Assembly (NCBI GenBank): GCA_028713325.1
Contig: JAQTON010000002.1
Span: 182,146-246,145, forward strand
DNA length: 64,000 nt
From: Candidatus Altimarinota bacterium
GTDB taxonomy: Bacteria > Patescibacteriota > Gracilibacteria > BD1-5 > UBA2023
Reading direction: 5' to 3'
Shown: piece by piece, positions 43,080 to 53,984 of the stretch
Layout: the number at the start of each line of letters is the position of its first letter
Numbering within the stretch: the first letter of the stretch is position 1
The notes under the pieces: generated by a model
Seen by the model: only the letters and a program-made list of their open reading frames with translations
Told to the model about the DNA's origin: nothing
The model's database searches: none
Program-made: the position numbers and the translations under genes

Positions 43080-43724
43080 ATGAAGAAGGGTTTTATTTCA
43101 TTTCTTGTTTGAGACGATTCTGATTCTTTTTTCTCTTGAAAGGAGTCGGATCCCCTTGATAACGAGGCAGTCACCCTTTTGATTATTCAAACAAATGAGC
43201 TTATCCATACGTGGCTCAGGCGATACATCGATATGTATTATCCTAGATATAGTTTTGAGGAAATAGTGGAGAGCGTAAAGATTATACATGTATCCGATGA
43301 GATTATAGAGTTTAGGATTTTTGATCCTCACAATCGGAAGTACGAAAATTTCGAAATTCCCAGAAGCTTTCTCGAAGATATTAAAGAAGAAACGAGGCGT
43401 CTTGTAGAAAAGGCGATTCATAAAAACAATCCTTCCGAAGTAGCGACCGTTCGTCTTACTTCTCAGATATACGGGATTATAAAATCCTGGCTTCCGGACG
43501 TTAATTCAGAGGAAATCATAGGAGTCAATACTCTCTCCCGAATCAAAAATGGTTTACTGTTTGATTATCTAAAAGTTTATTATTATGGAGAAAATGGGAA
43601 TATAAAAGATGAATATATTCCAAATATTTTCAAATGAGAGTTTTTTGCAACGGAATATTATCTCGGACGTATGCTCTTGATAGATCGAGAAAATATCCTG
43701 TGACGTTTGACATGAAAAAAATAA
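43080..43724 (+). CDS. Orphan protein, 214 residues
   Basis: ATG 43080 to UAA 43722-43724 gives 214 residues, with five UGAs read as Gly (two in the first 20 codons, three near the end). It starts MKKGFISFLVGDDSDSFF. The body is charged and helical (RSFLEDIKEETRRLVEKAI) with NTLSRIKNGLLFDYLKVYYYG. No signal or membrane segment and no domain were recognised. The last codons lie inside the following terminator hairpin, so translation and termination overlap. Function unknown. Confidence 0.72.
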
Positions 43725-43747
43725 TCCCGATCGGGATTATTTTTTAA
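43716..43747. terminator. Bidirectional terminator overlapping two gene ends
   Basis: AAAAAATAATCCCGATCGGGATTATTTTTT is a nearly continuous palindrome. It contains the UAA of the plus-strand orphan and the UAA of the minus-strand YceD-like gene, so both convergent genes end within it. Confidence 0.85.
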
Positions 43748-44097
43748 AGTATTGCCATAAGTATCTCTTCAAGAATAATATCTTTCAGGTCTATATTTCC
43801 TTTCTCGATGAATTTTATATCATCAGGAGCGATAGGATCATAGTGTTCTTTGAAGGTTCGAGGAACATTGGAGAGGGAAACTGTGTGGATATCCCCCTCG
43901 TATTCTACCATTGCCTGAAGTGTTTCGAATATTACTTCGACTCCGTCATCGAGAGCGATAAGCTTTACCGTGAAATCGAGCGGACTTGCGAAAGCGATAT
44001 TCGGATAGTATCATGGAATCACTTCCCCTTGAAAGGCGAGCTCCCGAGAATCTCCCGGATAACTCGCAAGAAGATCAGAGACGTTAAGTTGAAACAT
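43744..44097 (-). CDS. YceD/DUF177-like protein
   Basis: A 117-residue protein, ATG 44095-44097 to UAA 43744-43746. The C-terminal segment FIEKGNIDLKDIILEEILMAIL closely matches the DUF177 ending (IDL-D-I-EELLLALP), and the middle FTVKLIALDDGVEVIFETLQAMVEYEGDI fits the beta-strand pattern. DUF177 proteins help 23S rRNA accumulation and are usually next to rpmF. Here the protein ends right after the helix, lacks the usual Cys residues, and rpmF is not adjacent. One UGA (VIPGYYP) is read as Gly. Confidence 0.72.
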
Positions 44098-44126
44098 ATG
44101 AAAAAGAAATTTCAGAGACCTCTGTT

Positions 44127-45662
44127 TTAATTAAAAAATCGAATCTTATCGGCACTCGGATGACTCTTGAGTTTCTCGAGGGTCTTGGCTTCGATCTGAC
44201 GGACACGTTCACGAGTTACTCAGAACTCTTTTCCGACCTCCTCGAGGGTATGAATCTCTCCTCCATCGAGCCCGAACCGCATAATGACGATCTTACGTTC
44301 GCGAGGAGTGAGGAAATCAAGCATCTCATAGAGATTTTCTTTCAGAAGAGTGAGATTCGCCGCTTTGTCTGGAGTAAGGTACTTATCATCCTCCACGAAG
44401 TCACCGAGAGTCGTATCCTCTTCTCCCCCGACAGGAGAATCGAGCGAGAGGATGTCCTGCGATATTCGCATAATCTGTCGTACCTTGCGGATATCCATAT
44501 CGAGCTCGAGTGCAAGCTCTTCCATAAGCGGTTCTCGGGCAAGTTCCTGAGTGAGTCGTCGAAAAGTATGAGTGAAACGATTGATGGTTTCTACCATATG
44601 TACGGGAACACGAATGGTTCTGGCCTGGTCGGCAATCGCACGAGTAACCCCTTGTCGAATCCACCAAGTGGCATACGTGGAGAACTTGAAACCTTTTTCC
44701 GGATCGAATTTATCGACCGCACGGAAGAGTCCGACGTTTCCTTCCTGAATCAGATCCAAAAGTCCGAGCCCACGCCCCATATATTTTTTGGCAATGGATA
44801 CTACGAGACGGAGATTGGCTTCTGCAAGCTTCTTTCGAGCATCTTGGGAACCTTTCTTGATGAGTCGCCCGAGTCGTACTTCTTCTTCGGCATCGATCAA
44901 GTGAAATCGTCCGATTTCATTCAAATACATACGGATAGAATCATCGGAGATATCCGAAAGATCGATCTCTTGAGCTTTTTCCTCACTCGTGTGACCGGGT
45001 TTGAACATCTCGTCTTTGTCGAAACTATCGACAATCTCGATATTGAGTTTCATGAGACGGGTATATATCTCATCGAGTTTATCAACATCATCCTCCGCGT
45101 GAGGCATGGCAGCGAGAAGCTCGTCATAGGTGATCTTTCATTCCACCTTTCCTTTTTTTATGAGAAGTTGAAGATTTTCGGATAATCCTTCAAGAAGCTC
45201 TGCAGGAACGGAAATATCGATAAATTTTTGAAGACCTTTTCCGATACGTCTTTTATCAGCACTTCGTTCGATGGGTACTTTTTTGAGTCATCGTTCTCGT
45301 TTTTTTCTTCCCGTTCCCTCGCCATCTTCCTCTTCCTCATCCTCGCCATCTTCCTCATCTTCAAAGTCCGAAAGATCCTCATCAAGCAAAAGAAGATCCT
45401 CATCTTTAAGAGGAAGAATATCATCTTCTATAACCAGAATCTCCTCAATTTCATGAACATGGATATCATCCGCATCATCGGAGTGCTCCTCATCATCTTG
45501 TTGGGATGTGTCTTTTTTAAGAGAAACGAAGGGTGTGTCTTTCGCGAGAACAGCTTTTTCTCGAATTTTTCCGAGATCGAAAATACCGTCGGTTCCGATG
45601 ATGGCATCGAGATCAACTTCTTCCACATGGCTTACATCCTTTTTAGAATCCTTTTTTGACAT
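44127..45662 (-). CDS. rpoD: Primary RNA polymerase sigma factor RpoD
   Basis: A 511-residue sigma-70 factor when UGAs at 45288-45290, in KVEGKITYDE and in region 4 are read as Gly. The first 125 residues are a very acidic disordered arm ([18 protein letters not shown]). Then region 1.2/2 with [43 protein letters not shown] and [21 protein letters not shown], region 3, and region 4 with [18 protein letters not shown] and [24 protein letters not shown] (given in pieces). The UGA-encoded Gly in EFGVT is invariant in the family. It lies 43 bases after dnaG, as in the classical dnaG-rpoD operon. Stop UAA. Confidence 0.97.
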
Positions 45663-45705
45663 AGGGGTGAGTAAAAATGTTAAATATTTTACAGAGTCTT
45701 TTATT

Positions 45706-47394
45706 TTATCCGCGGTTTACTTTGATGCCCATATTTTTCGCTTTTTCTTGGAGTTCCCGATGTCTTATCATATACTCGTTACTATTGGGGTCGATATCAG
45801 CAAGGAGATTCTTTTTTTCTTGTTCGAAACACACTTTATTGAGATACCCAATAAGCTCCAGAAATTTTAGAGTAACAGTATCTCGGGAAAGAAGAATATT
45901 TTCTTCTTCAATAAAAAGCTCTATAGCAGACAATCGGTCGAGATCAATGCTTCCGTCTTCCTTGAGAGAATCTCTCTCTGAGAAAAGATTTTTAATTACG
46001 AAAAAAGAGGGAATAAACATTCCATCTTGGATAGTATACTGAAATTTCTCTAAAAACAAGTCAAAAAAGCCATAGAGCCGTATATATCCGGCAATTTGTT
46101 CACATAATTCAAATCCTCAACCTTTTTTTACATCTTCAATAACCCGTTTTTCCCGGAAGCTCTTGAGTTCGCTGTAGAGTACATCGGTACTCAGATTCAG
46201 TATCTTTCAAATTTCCCGAATATATGCGTCTATTTCGATGGGATTCTTGATATGTTTGAGCATCTTTTTCAGTTCTTCCCAAATGGCTTTTTTCCCAGTC
46301 ATTTCGGATATGTTGTACCTTTTTGCCCCTTCTTTTATATAAAACGCTATCGGAGTTAGTGCTTTTTTGGTTTCTTCTCGGAAATCCCCCCCGGATTTTA
46401 TAAATTCATCGGGGTCTTTTGCATCGGGAAGGGAGATGATGTAGATATCGAGATCTTCATTGTAGAGATTCTCCAGGCTTTTGAAGGTCGCTTCTATTCC
46501 CGCCTTATCTCCATCGAGACAGAGATAGAGTTTTTTGGTGAATCGTTTGATGAGTGCGATATGCTCTTTCGTCAGTGCCGTTCCGCTTATACCGACTGTA
46601 TTGGTGATGCCTGCCTGATGCAGAGCGACCGTATCCATCTGCCCTTCGACGATGATGACGCTCTGTTCTTTTGCGATAGTGCTTTTCGCGAGATGGAACC
46701 CGTAGAGAATGGCACTCTTGTTGAAGATGTCGGAAACGGGGGAGTTGAGATATTTCGGTTCTCATTTGTCCGTGATACGTCCGGTGAAAGCAACGGTATG
46801 ACCCGCGAAGTTCGCGATAGGAAAGATAATGCGTCCGTAGAATTTGTCTCGTCCCGGACCGACGAAGATACCGGAATCGATAATTCCCTGTTCGGTGAAT
46901 CCTTTTTCTTTGAGGCGAGCGAAAAGCTCACGAGGATTTCCGGAGTATCCGAGATTGAATCGATCAATCGTTTCTCTTGAAATTCCCCGTTTCAGAAGAT
47001 AGTTGAGTTTTTCCCTGTTTTCTTCGCGTAAAATTTCTTCGTGATAGAATTCGGTGGAGATTCGGTGCATATCATACACATCACCGGTTTTCTCTCATCG
47101 TTCTTTATAATAATCAGTCTTCAGCTCCACTCACGCTTCTTTTGCGAGAATATGAAGAGCTTCCGAGAATTCTATCTTTTCGATTTCCATCAAAAATCGA
47201 ATCGGACCGCCTCCGTGATGACACGAGAAACAATACGCGAGATTCTTGACGGGAGATATGACAAAAGAGGCGGTTTTCTCGCTGTGAAAAGGACAGAGGG
47301 CCTTGTAATTGACCCCCGCTTTTTTCATCTGAATATATCGTCCCGCGAGCTCGACGATATTGATTTTGGATTCTATTTCTTGTGAAATGGACAT
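45706..47394 (-). CDS. dnaG: DNA primase DnaG
   Basis: A 562-residue primase. The zinc-binding domain is ALCPFHSEKTASF with AYCFSCHHGGG. The TOPRIM core has SVIIVEGQMDTVAL (Gln where Tyr/Phe is usual) and LCLDGDKAGIEAT. A C-terminal helical domain (about residues 420-562) would bind the replicative helicase. Several UGAs (46639, 46759, 46060 and others) are read as Gly, all in frame. Stop UAA at 45706-45708. It has its own minus-strand promoter at 47428-47455 and leads into rpoD. Confidence 0.96.
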
Positions 47395-47427
47395 GAAAGA
47401 ATCGTACAGTAGTGAATATTTCTTCGG

Positions 47428-47455
47428 ATTATATGAGGATTTTGTAAAAATACAA
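47428..47455 (-). promoter_or_regulatory. Promoter for dnaG-rpoD
   Basis: Minus-strand TTGTAT (47455-47450), 16-base spacer, perfect TATAAT (47433-47428), 34 bases before the dnaG ATG. Confidence 0.7.
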
Positions 47456-47469
47456 CCGCTTATTTTAAT

Positions 47470-48105
47470 TTAAGTCGTCAGTATGGATACAATATTCTTT
47501 CCACTCTCAAAAATTCGGTTTTCAAGTACCTTGTATCCGCTTTCCAGAAACAAAGAATCGAGTTCTTCCAAAGTGAATCCGTGATAGTATCGCTCGTAAG
47601 CTCCGATTTTAATGCTGAAATCCCCATTTCATTTGTAGCTTTCTTGATATTTCGAAAAAAGTTCTTCTCAGAGAAGATTCCAGTTCGTCACCATAATAAC
47701 TCCTCCAGGGGACAGGAGTTTTTTCGTTTTTTCGAGTACCTCTTTCCGTTCTTGTTTCGTATGGAGATGATGAAATGACGCGATAAAGACAATGAATTGA
47801 TATTTTTCATTATCAGAAAGTGCTTCCAAACGGTTCATATCAAGTACTTGAAAACTCTGTTCCGGATGAAGTTTTTTTGCTTCGTTAATCATCCCGACGG
47901 ATGCGTCGATTCCGAGGTATAAATAGGGGAGTTCGGATGTTTCCAGAGTTTCCAAAAATCTCCCGTTCCCGCATCCCACATCGAGAATGGATATTTTTTC
48001 ACCGGAGAAGTTTTTTTTCATGTATTCCACGAAATACTCGATTTCTCCCCATCGAAGATTTTTTCTCGATTCTGAAAATGTTGAAGCGAAAGCGTCGTAG
48101 GACAT
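47470..48105 (-). CDS. Class I SAM-dependent methyltransferase
   Basis: A 211-residue methyltransferase starting MSYDAFASTFSESRKNLRW. Motif I is ISILDVGCGNGRFLETL, the acidic SAM-ribose position is in YLGIDASVGMI, and later motifs include QVLDMNRLEAL, QFIVFIASFHHLH and LLSPGGVIMVTNW. The N-terminal YDAFA and the overall shape recall TRM9/ALKBH8-like or ubiquinone-type enzymes, but the substrate cannot be told. UGA at 47668-47670 after NWNLL is read as Gly. Its ATG shares one base with the stop of the Rrf2 regulator upstream (TAATG), so the two are translationally coupled. Confidence 0.88.
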
Positions 48106-48473
48106 TATAATCTCGTAATTTTTAAAATAGTATCGAATCCGCGTTGGATATTGGCAATGGTCGGGATAATACCGCATGTTTCCGAAGAACTGCAATTCCC
48201 GCCTGAACACACGGTAATATTTAAATCCTCTCCGACCGCTCAAAGAATATCATACACGGAGATGTCTTTTTTTACAAGTTCAATTCCTCAGTAACGTCCC
48301 TTGTGAGAGGCAATAATACCCGCCTTTTCCAGTTTATTGGTGATTTTTCGGAGAAATGGCTCCTTAATGGTAAGCTTCTCACTCACTATGCCTATAGTAT
48401 GGGTTCCAGGATTATGGGTGAGATATTTTATCAGAAGAAGAGCGTATTCTCCGGATGAGGAGATTTTGAGCAT
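48105..48473 (-). CDS. Rrf2-family transcriptional regulator with possible Fe-S site
   Basis: A 122-residue Rrf2 protein. The N-terminus MLKISSSGEYALLLIKYL and the winged helix (IGIVSEKLTIKEPFLRKITNKLEKAG, then the HKGRYGGIELVKKD wing) are typical; one Gly of the GRYGG turn is UGA (48288-48290). Three cysteines in VCSGGNCSSSETCG are spaced C-x4-C-x5-C, near the IscR/NsrR pattern (C-x5-C-x5-C), so an Fe-S cluster sensing iron, NO or redox state is possible. Its stop UAA overlaps the ATG of the methyltransferase. Regulated genes are not known. Confidence 0.85.
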
Positions 48474-48482
48474 ACAGGAAAA

Positions 48483-49367
48483 TTATCAAAAGTATTTCTT
48501 CAGCACATTCGGATTCTTGTTCCACTTGGACATGGTTTTGACTCGAAGAAGGATATAAACCTTTTTCTCGAGAATCTTTTCGAGTTCGACTCTGGCAAGT
48601 TTTCCGATATTTTGAAGAACGACTCCTTGTTTCCCGATAAGGATATTCTTTTGGGAGTCTTTTGAAACATAGAGCATAACGAGAGCTTTTATCATCCCGT
48701 TTTCTTCCACGAGATCATCCACATCGACGAGGATATCGTACGGAAGCTCTTCGCCGAGAGAGAGGAATATTTTTTCGCGAATAATCTCACGGATACGAGT
48801 CTCCATATCCTGGTCGGTATAATAATCTTCATCGTAGAACAGAGGTCCGGTCGGGAGGGATTTTTTGATAGTTGCGAGGAGTTCTCCGAAACCGTTTTTA
48901 CTTCGAGAAGATATACTGATAGCGTCTTTTCGGGCTTCGGTTGCATGTTTTAAGTCGCATTTGGAATACACGAGAATGACCGGTTTTTTCACTCATTTAA
49001 GAAGTTCGCTGATCTTTTCTTCCTCCTGTCCGCGTTGTCGGGATATATCGATGAATCGCACGATGATATCCGCATCCTCCAGAGCCGTAGCCGCCTGGCT
49101 ATTGATGATGATATTGAGCTCTTCTTTGGACTCATGGATACCGGGAGTATCGAAGAAAATAACTTGAGAATCTTCGTCATTGTAGATTCCCCGGATGGTT
49201 TTTTGAGTCGTTTGCGGTTTCGGTGAAACGGCACTGACTTTCTCGTCGATGAGAGCGTTGATGAAAGTGGATTTTCCGGAATTCGGTCGTCCGATGAGAG
49301 CAACGTACCCGACTTTTTTATGTACAAGAGGTTTTATGAATTGTGATATATCGATTTCTGTAGTCAT
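48483..49367 (-). CDS. era: GTPase Era
   Basis: A 294-residue Era. G1 is ALIGRPNSGKSTF, G2 TTQKTIRGI, G3 FFDTPGIHE and G4 VYSKCD, where Ser replaces the usual Asn. The KH domain has ILIGKQGVVLQNIGKLARVELE with the GxxG loop, followed by YILLRVKTMSKWNKNP. Era binds 16S rRNA 3' end and aids 30S maturation. A UGA at 48993-48995 links the G-domain halves and a terminal UGA gives a last Gly before the UAA at 48483-48485, so the standard code would end one residue early. The Rrf2 gene starts 9 bases downstream. Confidence 0.95.
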
Positions 49368-49457
49368 GAATGATGGAGGGGTGGAGAAGATAATTTTTTA
49401 TATAATGTCAGAGTAAATAATATGGACAGTATAGGGAAGATGAGAAAATATCAAAAT

Positions 49458-50789
49458 TTATCCTCCGAGAACTTGCAATATCTCCTCCAGACTCACTTCC
49501 CCGAGAACGAGTTTTATGAGAGCATCATCTTTGATAGTAATCATTCCATCTCCAATGGCTTGGATTTCGAGCTGTGTTTTGGAGGCATGTGCGAGAACCA
49601 TTTTCTCGATTCCTTCCGTCATTTCGAGTATCTCAAAGAAACCGGTTCGTCCCTTATGTCCTTTGTGATTACATTTTTCACAACCGCCTTCCAGGGCATG
49701 ATAAAACATAAGTTCATCTGGTTCGCTTACGTATTTTCCGATGCGTGAAAGCACTTTTGTTTTCGTAATATCATCGGGTTTGTAGGCAACTTTACAATGA
49801 GAGCAGAGTTTGCGAGCAAGACGTTGTGAAATAATGAGTCGCAGACTCGAAGTGATGAGGAGAGGATCGATTCCGAGATTTATGAGCCGCTGAAGCGTAT
49901 TGACGGTGGAATTTGCATGAATGGTGGAAAATACGAGATGTCCCGTAATAGAAGCTTCGACCGCGAGACGGGCAGTTTCAGAATCCCGGATTTCTCCCAC
50001 CATGATAATATCGGGATCCTGACGAAGAAGACTTCGAAGTCCATCGGCGAAGTTGAATCCGATCTGCGGATTTATTTGTGTATGGTTTACTCACTTGATA
50101 CGGTACTCGACAGGATCTTCGAGCGTCGAGATATTTTTCTCCTCGGGATCGAACCGAGAAAGCATAGAATAGAGTGTGGTGGATTTTCCGGAACCGGTGG
50201 GACCGACTATGAGGACAAGTCCAAATTGATTTTCAAGATGTTTTTTTATCTTCACCATATTCATCGGAAGAACTCCTATGGAGCGAAGGTCCATAAGCTC
50301 GCTCTCCTTTCTGAGAAGCCGTATGACTACTTTTTCTCCGTAGATAGTGGGAATGATACTGACACGAAGATCGACATTTTTTTCGCTCAAAATATCATGA
50401 TAGGCCGCCTTTCCATCCTGTGGAAGTCGTTGTTCGTCGATCTTCAATCCAGAAAGGATTTTTATCTTTGCGATGAGTGGTGCTTTTTCATGTGCCAAGA
50501 AACGACCATACTCCACAAATCGACCATCCACACGAATACGAATAAGAAGCCCTTCCTCCTCAGGTTCTATATGTATATCGGAAGCCCCGAGCGAAAGAGC
50601 TTTCGCGAAGATATCACTGAGTTCTATCATAGTAATCCGAGTGGTATCATTTGCAGTGTGGAGATTGGGTGAATATGCCTTATGAACAGAAGATACCCCC
50701 TGCATAAGAGCATCATTTCCCCCACCCATTCCTTTAAATGTATGGGTGATTTTTGCAAGAGAATTTTGAATACTGGAAGAAAGAGACAT
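49458..50789 (-). CDS. pilB: Type IV pilus / type II secretion ATPase (PilB/GspE)
   Basis: A 443-residue ATPase. The N-terminal part has SLGASDIHIEPEEEGLLIRIRVDGR. Then come Walker A LIVGPTGSGKST, the Asp box STLEDPVEY, Walker B RSLLRQDPDIIMVGEIRD, the His box FSTIHANST, and a zinc site with CSHCKVAY and CEKCNHKG. It powers pilus extension or pseudopilus assembly at the inner membrane. One UGA (50091-50093) after VEYRIK is read as Gly. It lacks the long N-terminal domain of some PilB proteins, which is common in GspE-like forms. It is divergent from a pilin gene at 51135, so both probably serve one machine. Stop UAA. Confidence 0.94.
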
Positions 50790-51134
50790 ATTCTTGAAAG
50801 GTTTGTATAAAGATAGATATACTCTACCATATAAAATTCAGAAACACAAAATTGAGACATGGATAATTACAAAAATGCCTTTACAAATATATTTTTTTAT
50901 GAGGACTCTAAAAAACACAAATTCTCTTGCATTCCCAAAAAAATACACTACAATCTTCCCGTTATTCTCAACCATGGAAAGCATGACCACGAATTCTCTC
51001 TCTCGATTAGTTCCGTTTTTTTCGACACCTCCCAACCGAAACGCTCTTTTCTTGTTCGTCACAAACGAATAGAATAAAGAGTGTTTTTTGTTTTTCAAAT
51101 TATTTCTATTTTTATTTTTTTAATTTTCTTTTGT
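50790..51134. other. Divergent intergenic region between pilB and the pilin
   Basis: 345 bases with no supported gene. Reading frames of 70-90 codons occur on both strands and overlap one another, with no ribosome site, conserved motif or codon pattern to choose between them. The 70 bases before the pilin are pyrimidine-rich (T and C tracts). A clear promoter pair was not found. Confidence 0.5.
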
Positions 51135-53618
51135 ATGAAAACAGTAAAAACACAAACACTTCTAAAGAAGAATCTCTATGGTTTTACCCTCATAGAACTT
51201 ATAGTAGTCATCACCATCCTCGTTATTCTCTGAGCCATAGCTTTTACGAGCCTGACAGGCTACTCCGGTAATGCCCGTGATTCCGACCGAGTCACCACTC
51301 TCAAAAACATCGAGTTCGGACTCGATCTCCATCAAATCAAATCAGGTTCCTACCCAACTCCCGAAAATCAAACAGGAACCGGAACCATTAACGGAAACAT
51401 CCTCGCCACTGTCTGAGAGATCGGAGAAGGAATCTCCCGTATTATCAAGATAAACAAAACTCCTCTGGATCCTCTCTCCAAAACCAACTATGTCTACGGA
51501 ACCAACTCTACCAAATCACAGTACCAAATAGCCGTTACCCTCGAGAATGCCATAGCATATGATAATTCTCGCCTCTCCCCAGCCCTCTCCTTCGGAGGAG
51601 AGGGAGTTCTCATCTCCACCACCTACGCAGCAAACTCTTCCCTCCAAGCCAGAGTCAACGGTAACTACTCCGGATACATCAAATACTCCAGTGGAGCAGA
51701 AACCTGGATAGCTAACATTCCTTCTCTCCTCTTCAACAACACCGGTAGTACCGATCTCCTCGGAACTTCCACCTTTTTCGTCGTAGATAAACAACCCAAT
51801 CTTCCCTACAAGATAGACGAAAAAACCATCACCCAAAACAAAACTCCCAATGAAATCATCCAAGCCATCACAGGAACAGGAACAGCAACTCTCACCGGAG
51901 TGAATATCACCGGTATCACAACAAGTACGGGAGTATCAAACACATTCACCCCAGAACTTCTCGCCAGTTTCTGAGGAAACATCGCCATCATAGAAACTGC
52001 AGTTCTCGGGAAAACCACCAATATCACTCCTCCAGCACCGAATGACTGTACTCTCGACGGACAAACCATAACTCACGGACAGAACATCACCGCCTACACA
52101 GGAACCACCGTTCCATTCGGATCCACTTGTTCCGGTATACAGAGAACTTGTACGAACGGAGTACTCTCCGGAGATGTTCTCCATACCTCTGCAACTTGTA
52201 CTGTCACCACATGAGTAAACTGTACCGCTACCACTTATAGTGGAGCAACCATCACTGCTCTCAATCACACGATATCGCAGAACTTCACTAAATCCATCAC
52301 CAACGGAACCGGAGATGTCACTGCCACTTGTACAAATGGAAGTATCACTTATGGAAGTATCAACACTATCTGTGCTTCAAACTATGTCGCATCGGGAGTT
52401 TGGAATTGTGCACTGGATAACTGTACATGAACCGCTCCAGCTAACAGTCAAACCAACGGAACCCAATGAACCGCCTCTTGGACATACGACACTGTTCCCG
52501 GAACTTGTCACTTCCAGTGTCAGGCAGGATACTACTGGAACAGTACTGCCTGTATAGCATCGGAAATCGGATATTTCGTAGCCACGGCAGGAGGAAATAA
52601 ACAAGCCTGTGCCATAGGAACCTATCAAAGCTCTACAGGACAAACATCTTGCAGTATTCCAATTTCCGGATACTATACTTCTCCAACGAACGGAGGAACA
52701 GCCAATACCACTCAAACTCAGTGTGAAGCGAATAACTGGTGTAGTGGAGGGGTGAAAACAGCTTGTACATGAGGAGCAACGAGTCCCGTGGGAAGTACGA
52801 ATGTGAGCGCTTGTATAGTCCCATGTACTCATGGATCTCAAGTATTCAATTATACCAGCACTAATCAATCATGGAATGTACCTGCCGGATGTACTCAGAT
52901 TACCGTGAAAGCATGGGGAGCAGGCGGAGCTGGATCCGCATGATATTATGGAGACAGCTATGGAGGCGGTGGCGGATATTCTACAACTACCGTTTCCGTT
53001 ACCCCCGGAGAAATAATTACAGTTATTGTTGGAGGTGGAGGTGCAGCATATCCGAACGCAACTACGGGTGCCTACGGATGAGGTGGAACGTCACCCAACG
53101 GAATAACGTACCAAGGAGGTGGAGGAGGTGGAGGACGTAGTGCAATTCGCCGCGTTTCGACAGAACTCGTTACAGCTGGAGGTGGAGGAGGAGGTGGAAC
53201 TCCATCTGCCTATATCGGTACTGGCGGAGCGGGCGGAGGAGCAGTCGGAGCAAACGGAGGCCATAATATTAACAACTATGGACTTGGAGGAACACAAAGT
53301 GCGGGCGGAGCGGGCGGTACAAATGGAGGTGGAGCAGGTTTACAATTTCAAGGAGGAGCTGGTTGAGGAAATACAAACTATGCGGGTTGAGGTGGCGGAG
53401 GGGGATACTATGGTGGCGGAGGAGCCGGCGGAGATAATGGAAACGGCGGAGGTGGAGGAGGAGGAGGTTCCGGATATGTACCGAGCGGAACCACCACGGC
53501 AGGTTTTAGCACAACACCCGGGAACAATGGAGACACGGATTATCCAGGAAGTCCGATCGGAGTTGGTCGTGGCGGCTCTACAAATGGCGGAAACGGCTTC
53601 ATAAAAATAACCTGGTAG
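51135..53618 (+). CDS. Giant type IV pilin-like adhesin with Cys and Gly-rich domains
   Basis: An 827-residue protein, ATG 51135 to UAG 53616-53618, crossing about eleven UGAs. The N-terminus is a prepilin (KKNLYGFTLIELIVVITIL) with the cleavage Gly before Phe and the conserved Glu at position 5 of the mature form. Then comes a pilin-like beta region, a cysteine-rich part (residues about 310-570) with GYYWNSTACIASEIGYF and SSTGQTSCSIPISGYY repeats resembling GCC2/TNFR-type modules, and a final glycine-rich domain beginning VFNYTSTNQSWNVPAGCTQI and running into long GGGGAGG stretches. This looks like a tip adhesin displayed on a pilus. The pilB ATPase is divergent next door. Confidence 0.88.
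51571..51608 (-). repeat. Palindromic dispersed repeat, copy B, inside the pilin frame
   Basis: The reverse complement begins AACTCCCTCTCCT and contains AGGAGAGGGCTGGGG, closely matching copy A at 2707-2746. It is translated in frame (as LSPALSFGGEGV), so the element has been taken into a gene without breaking it. Confidence 0.6.
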
Positions 53619-53711
53619 TTCTGAAATTATAAAGGGTTTTGATATAAAATATCACATCCCCTTGAAAAATCAGGAGAAAATACTATTTTCCATTGAAATT
53701 GGGAATATTAG

Positions 53712-53741
53712 AATAATCCGTCATTGACGGATTATTTTTGC
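53712..53741 (+). terminator. Terminator after the pilin
   Basis: AATAATCCGTCA/TGACGGATTATT followed by T5, about 94 bases after the pilin stop. Confidence 0.8.
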
Positions 53742-53764
53742 ATTTCCCGAGAAATGGATATAAT
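53738..53764 (+). promoter_or_regulatory. Promoter for the toxin-antitoxin pair
   Basis: TTGCAT, 15-base spacer, perfect TATAAT at 53759-53764. The bases around and after the -10 box match those before the gene at 39113. Confidence 0.6.
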
Positions 53765-53795
53765 GAAGTGAATTTACAATGTAATTATATAAAAT

Positions 53796-53984
53796 ATGGC
53801 TACTTTTACCCAAAACGATATCATCAAAGAATACAGTATAGGTATTTTAAAGATGAAATTTGAGTACAGGAAAAAAGAATGAAACTTGCTTGAAAACTTA
53901 GGAAAGTATATGATCAAAACTTGAGGTAATAAAAAAGAAGATCTGTCCTCTACTATTGATGCTACACTCTATGGAAAAAAGTAA
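53796..53984 (+). CDS. Small antitoxin-like protein upstream of a PIN toxin
   Basis: A 62-residue protein, ATG 53796 to UAA 53982-53984, starting MATFTQNDIIKEYSIGILK, with two or more UGAs read as Gly (KKEGNLLENLG, IKTGGNKK). It has the size and charge of a type II antitoxin and its end overlaps the PIN gene start by 14 bases, the usual antitoxin-toxin order. No known DNA-binding fold was recognised, so the antitoxin call rests on position. Confidence 0.6.

Noticed and set aside
50838..51098. 86-codon minus-strand frame and overlapping 72- and 92-codon plus-strand frames between pilB and the pilin
   Set aside because: Three frames overlap, none has a ribosome site or recognised motif, and composition is that of random AT-rich sequence.
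52900..53600. Collagen-like or silk-like repeat gene separate from the pilin
   Set aside because: The Gly runs are not Gly-X-Y and are continuous in frame with the prepilin start through UGA glycine codons; best read as the C-terminal domain of one protein.
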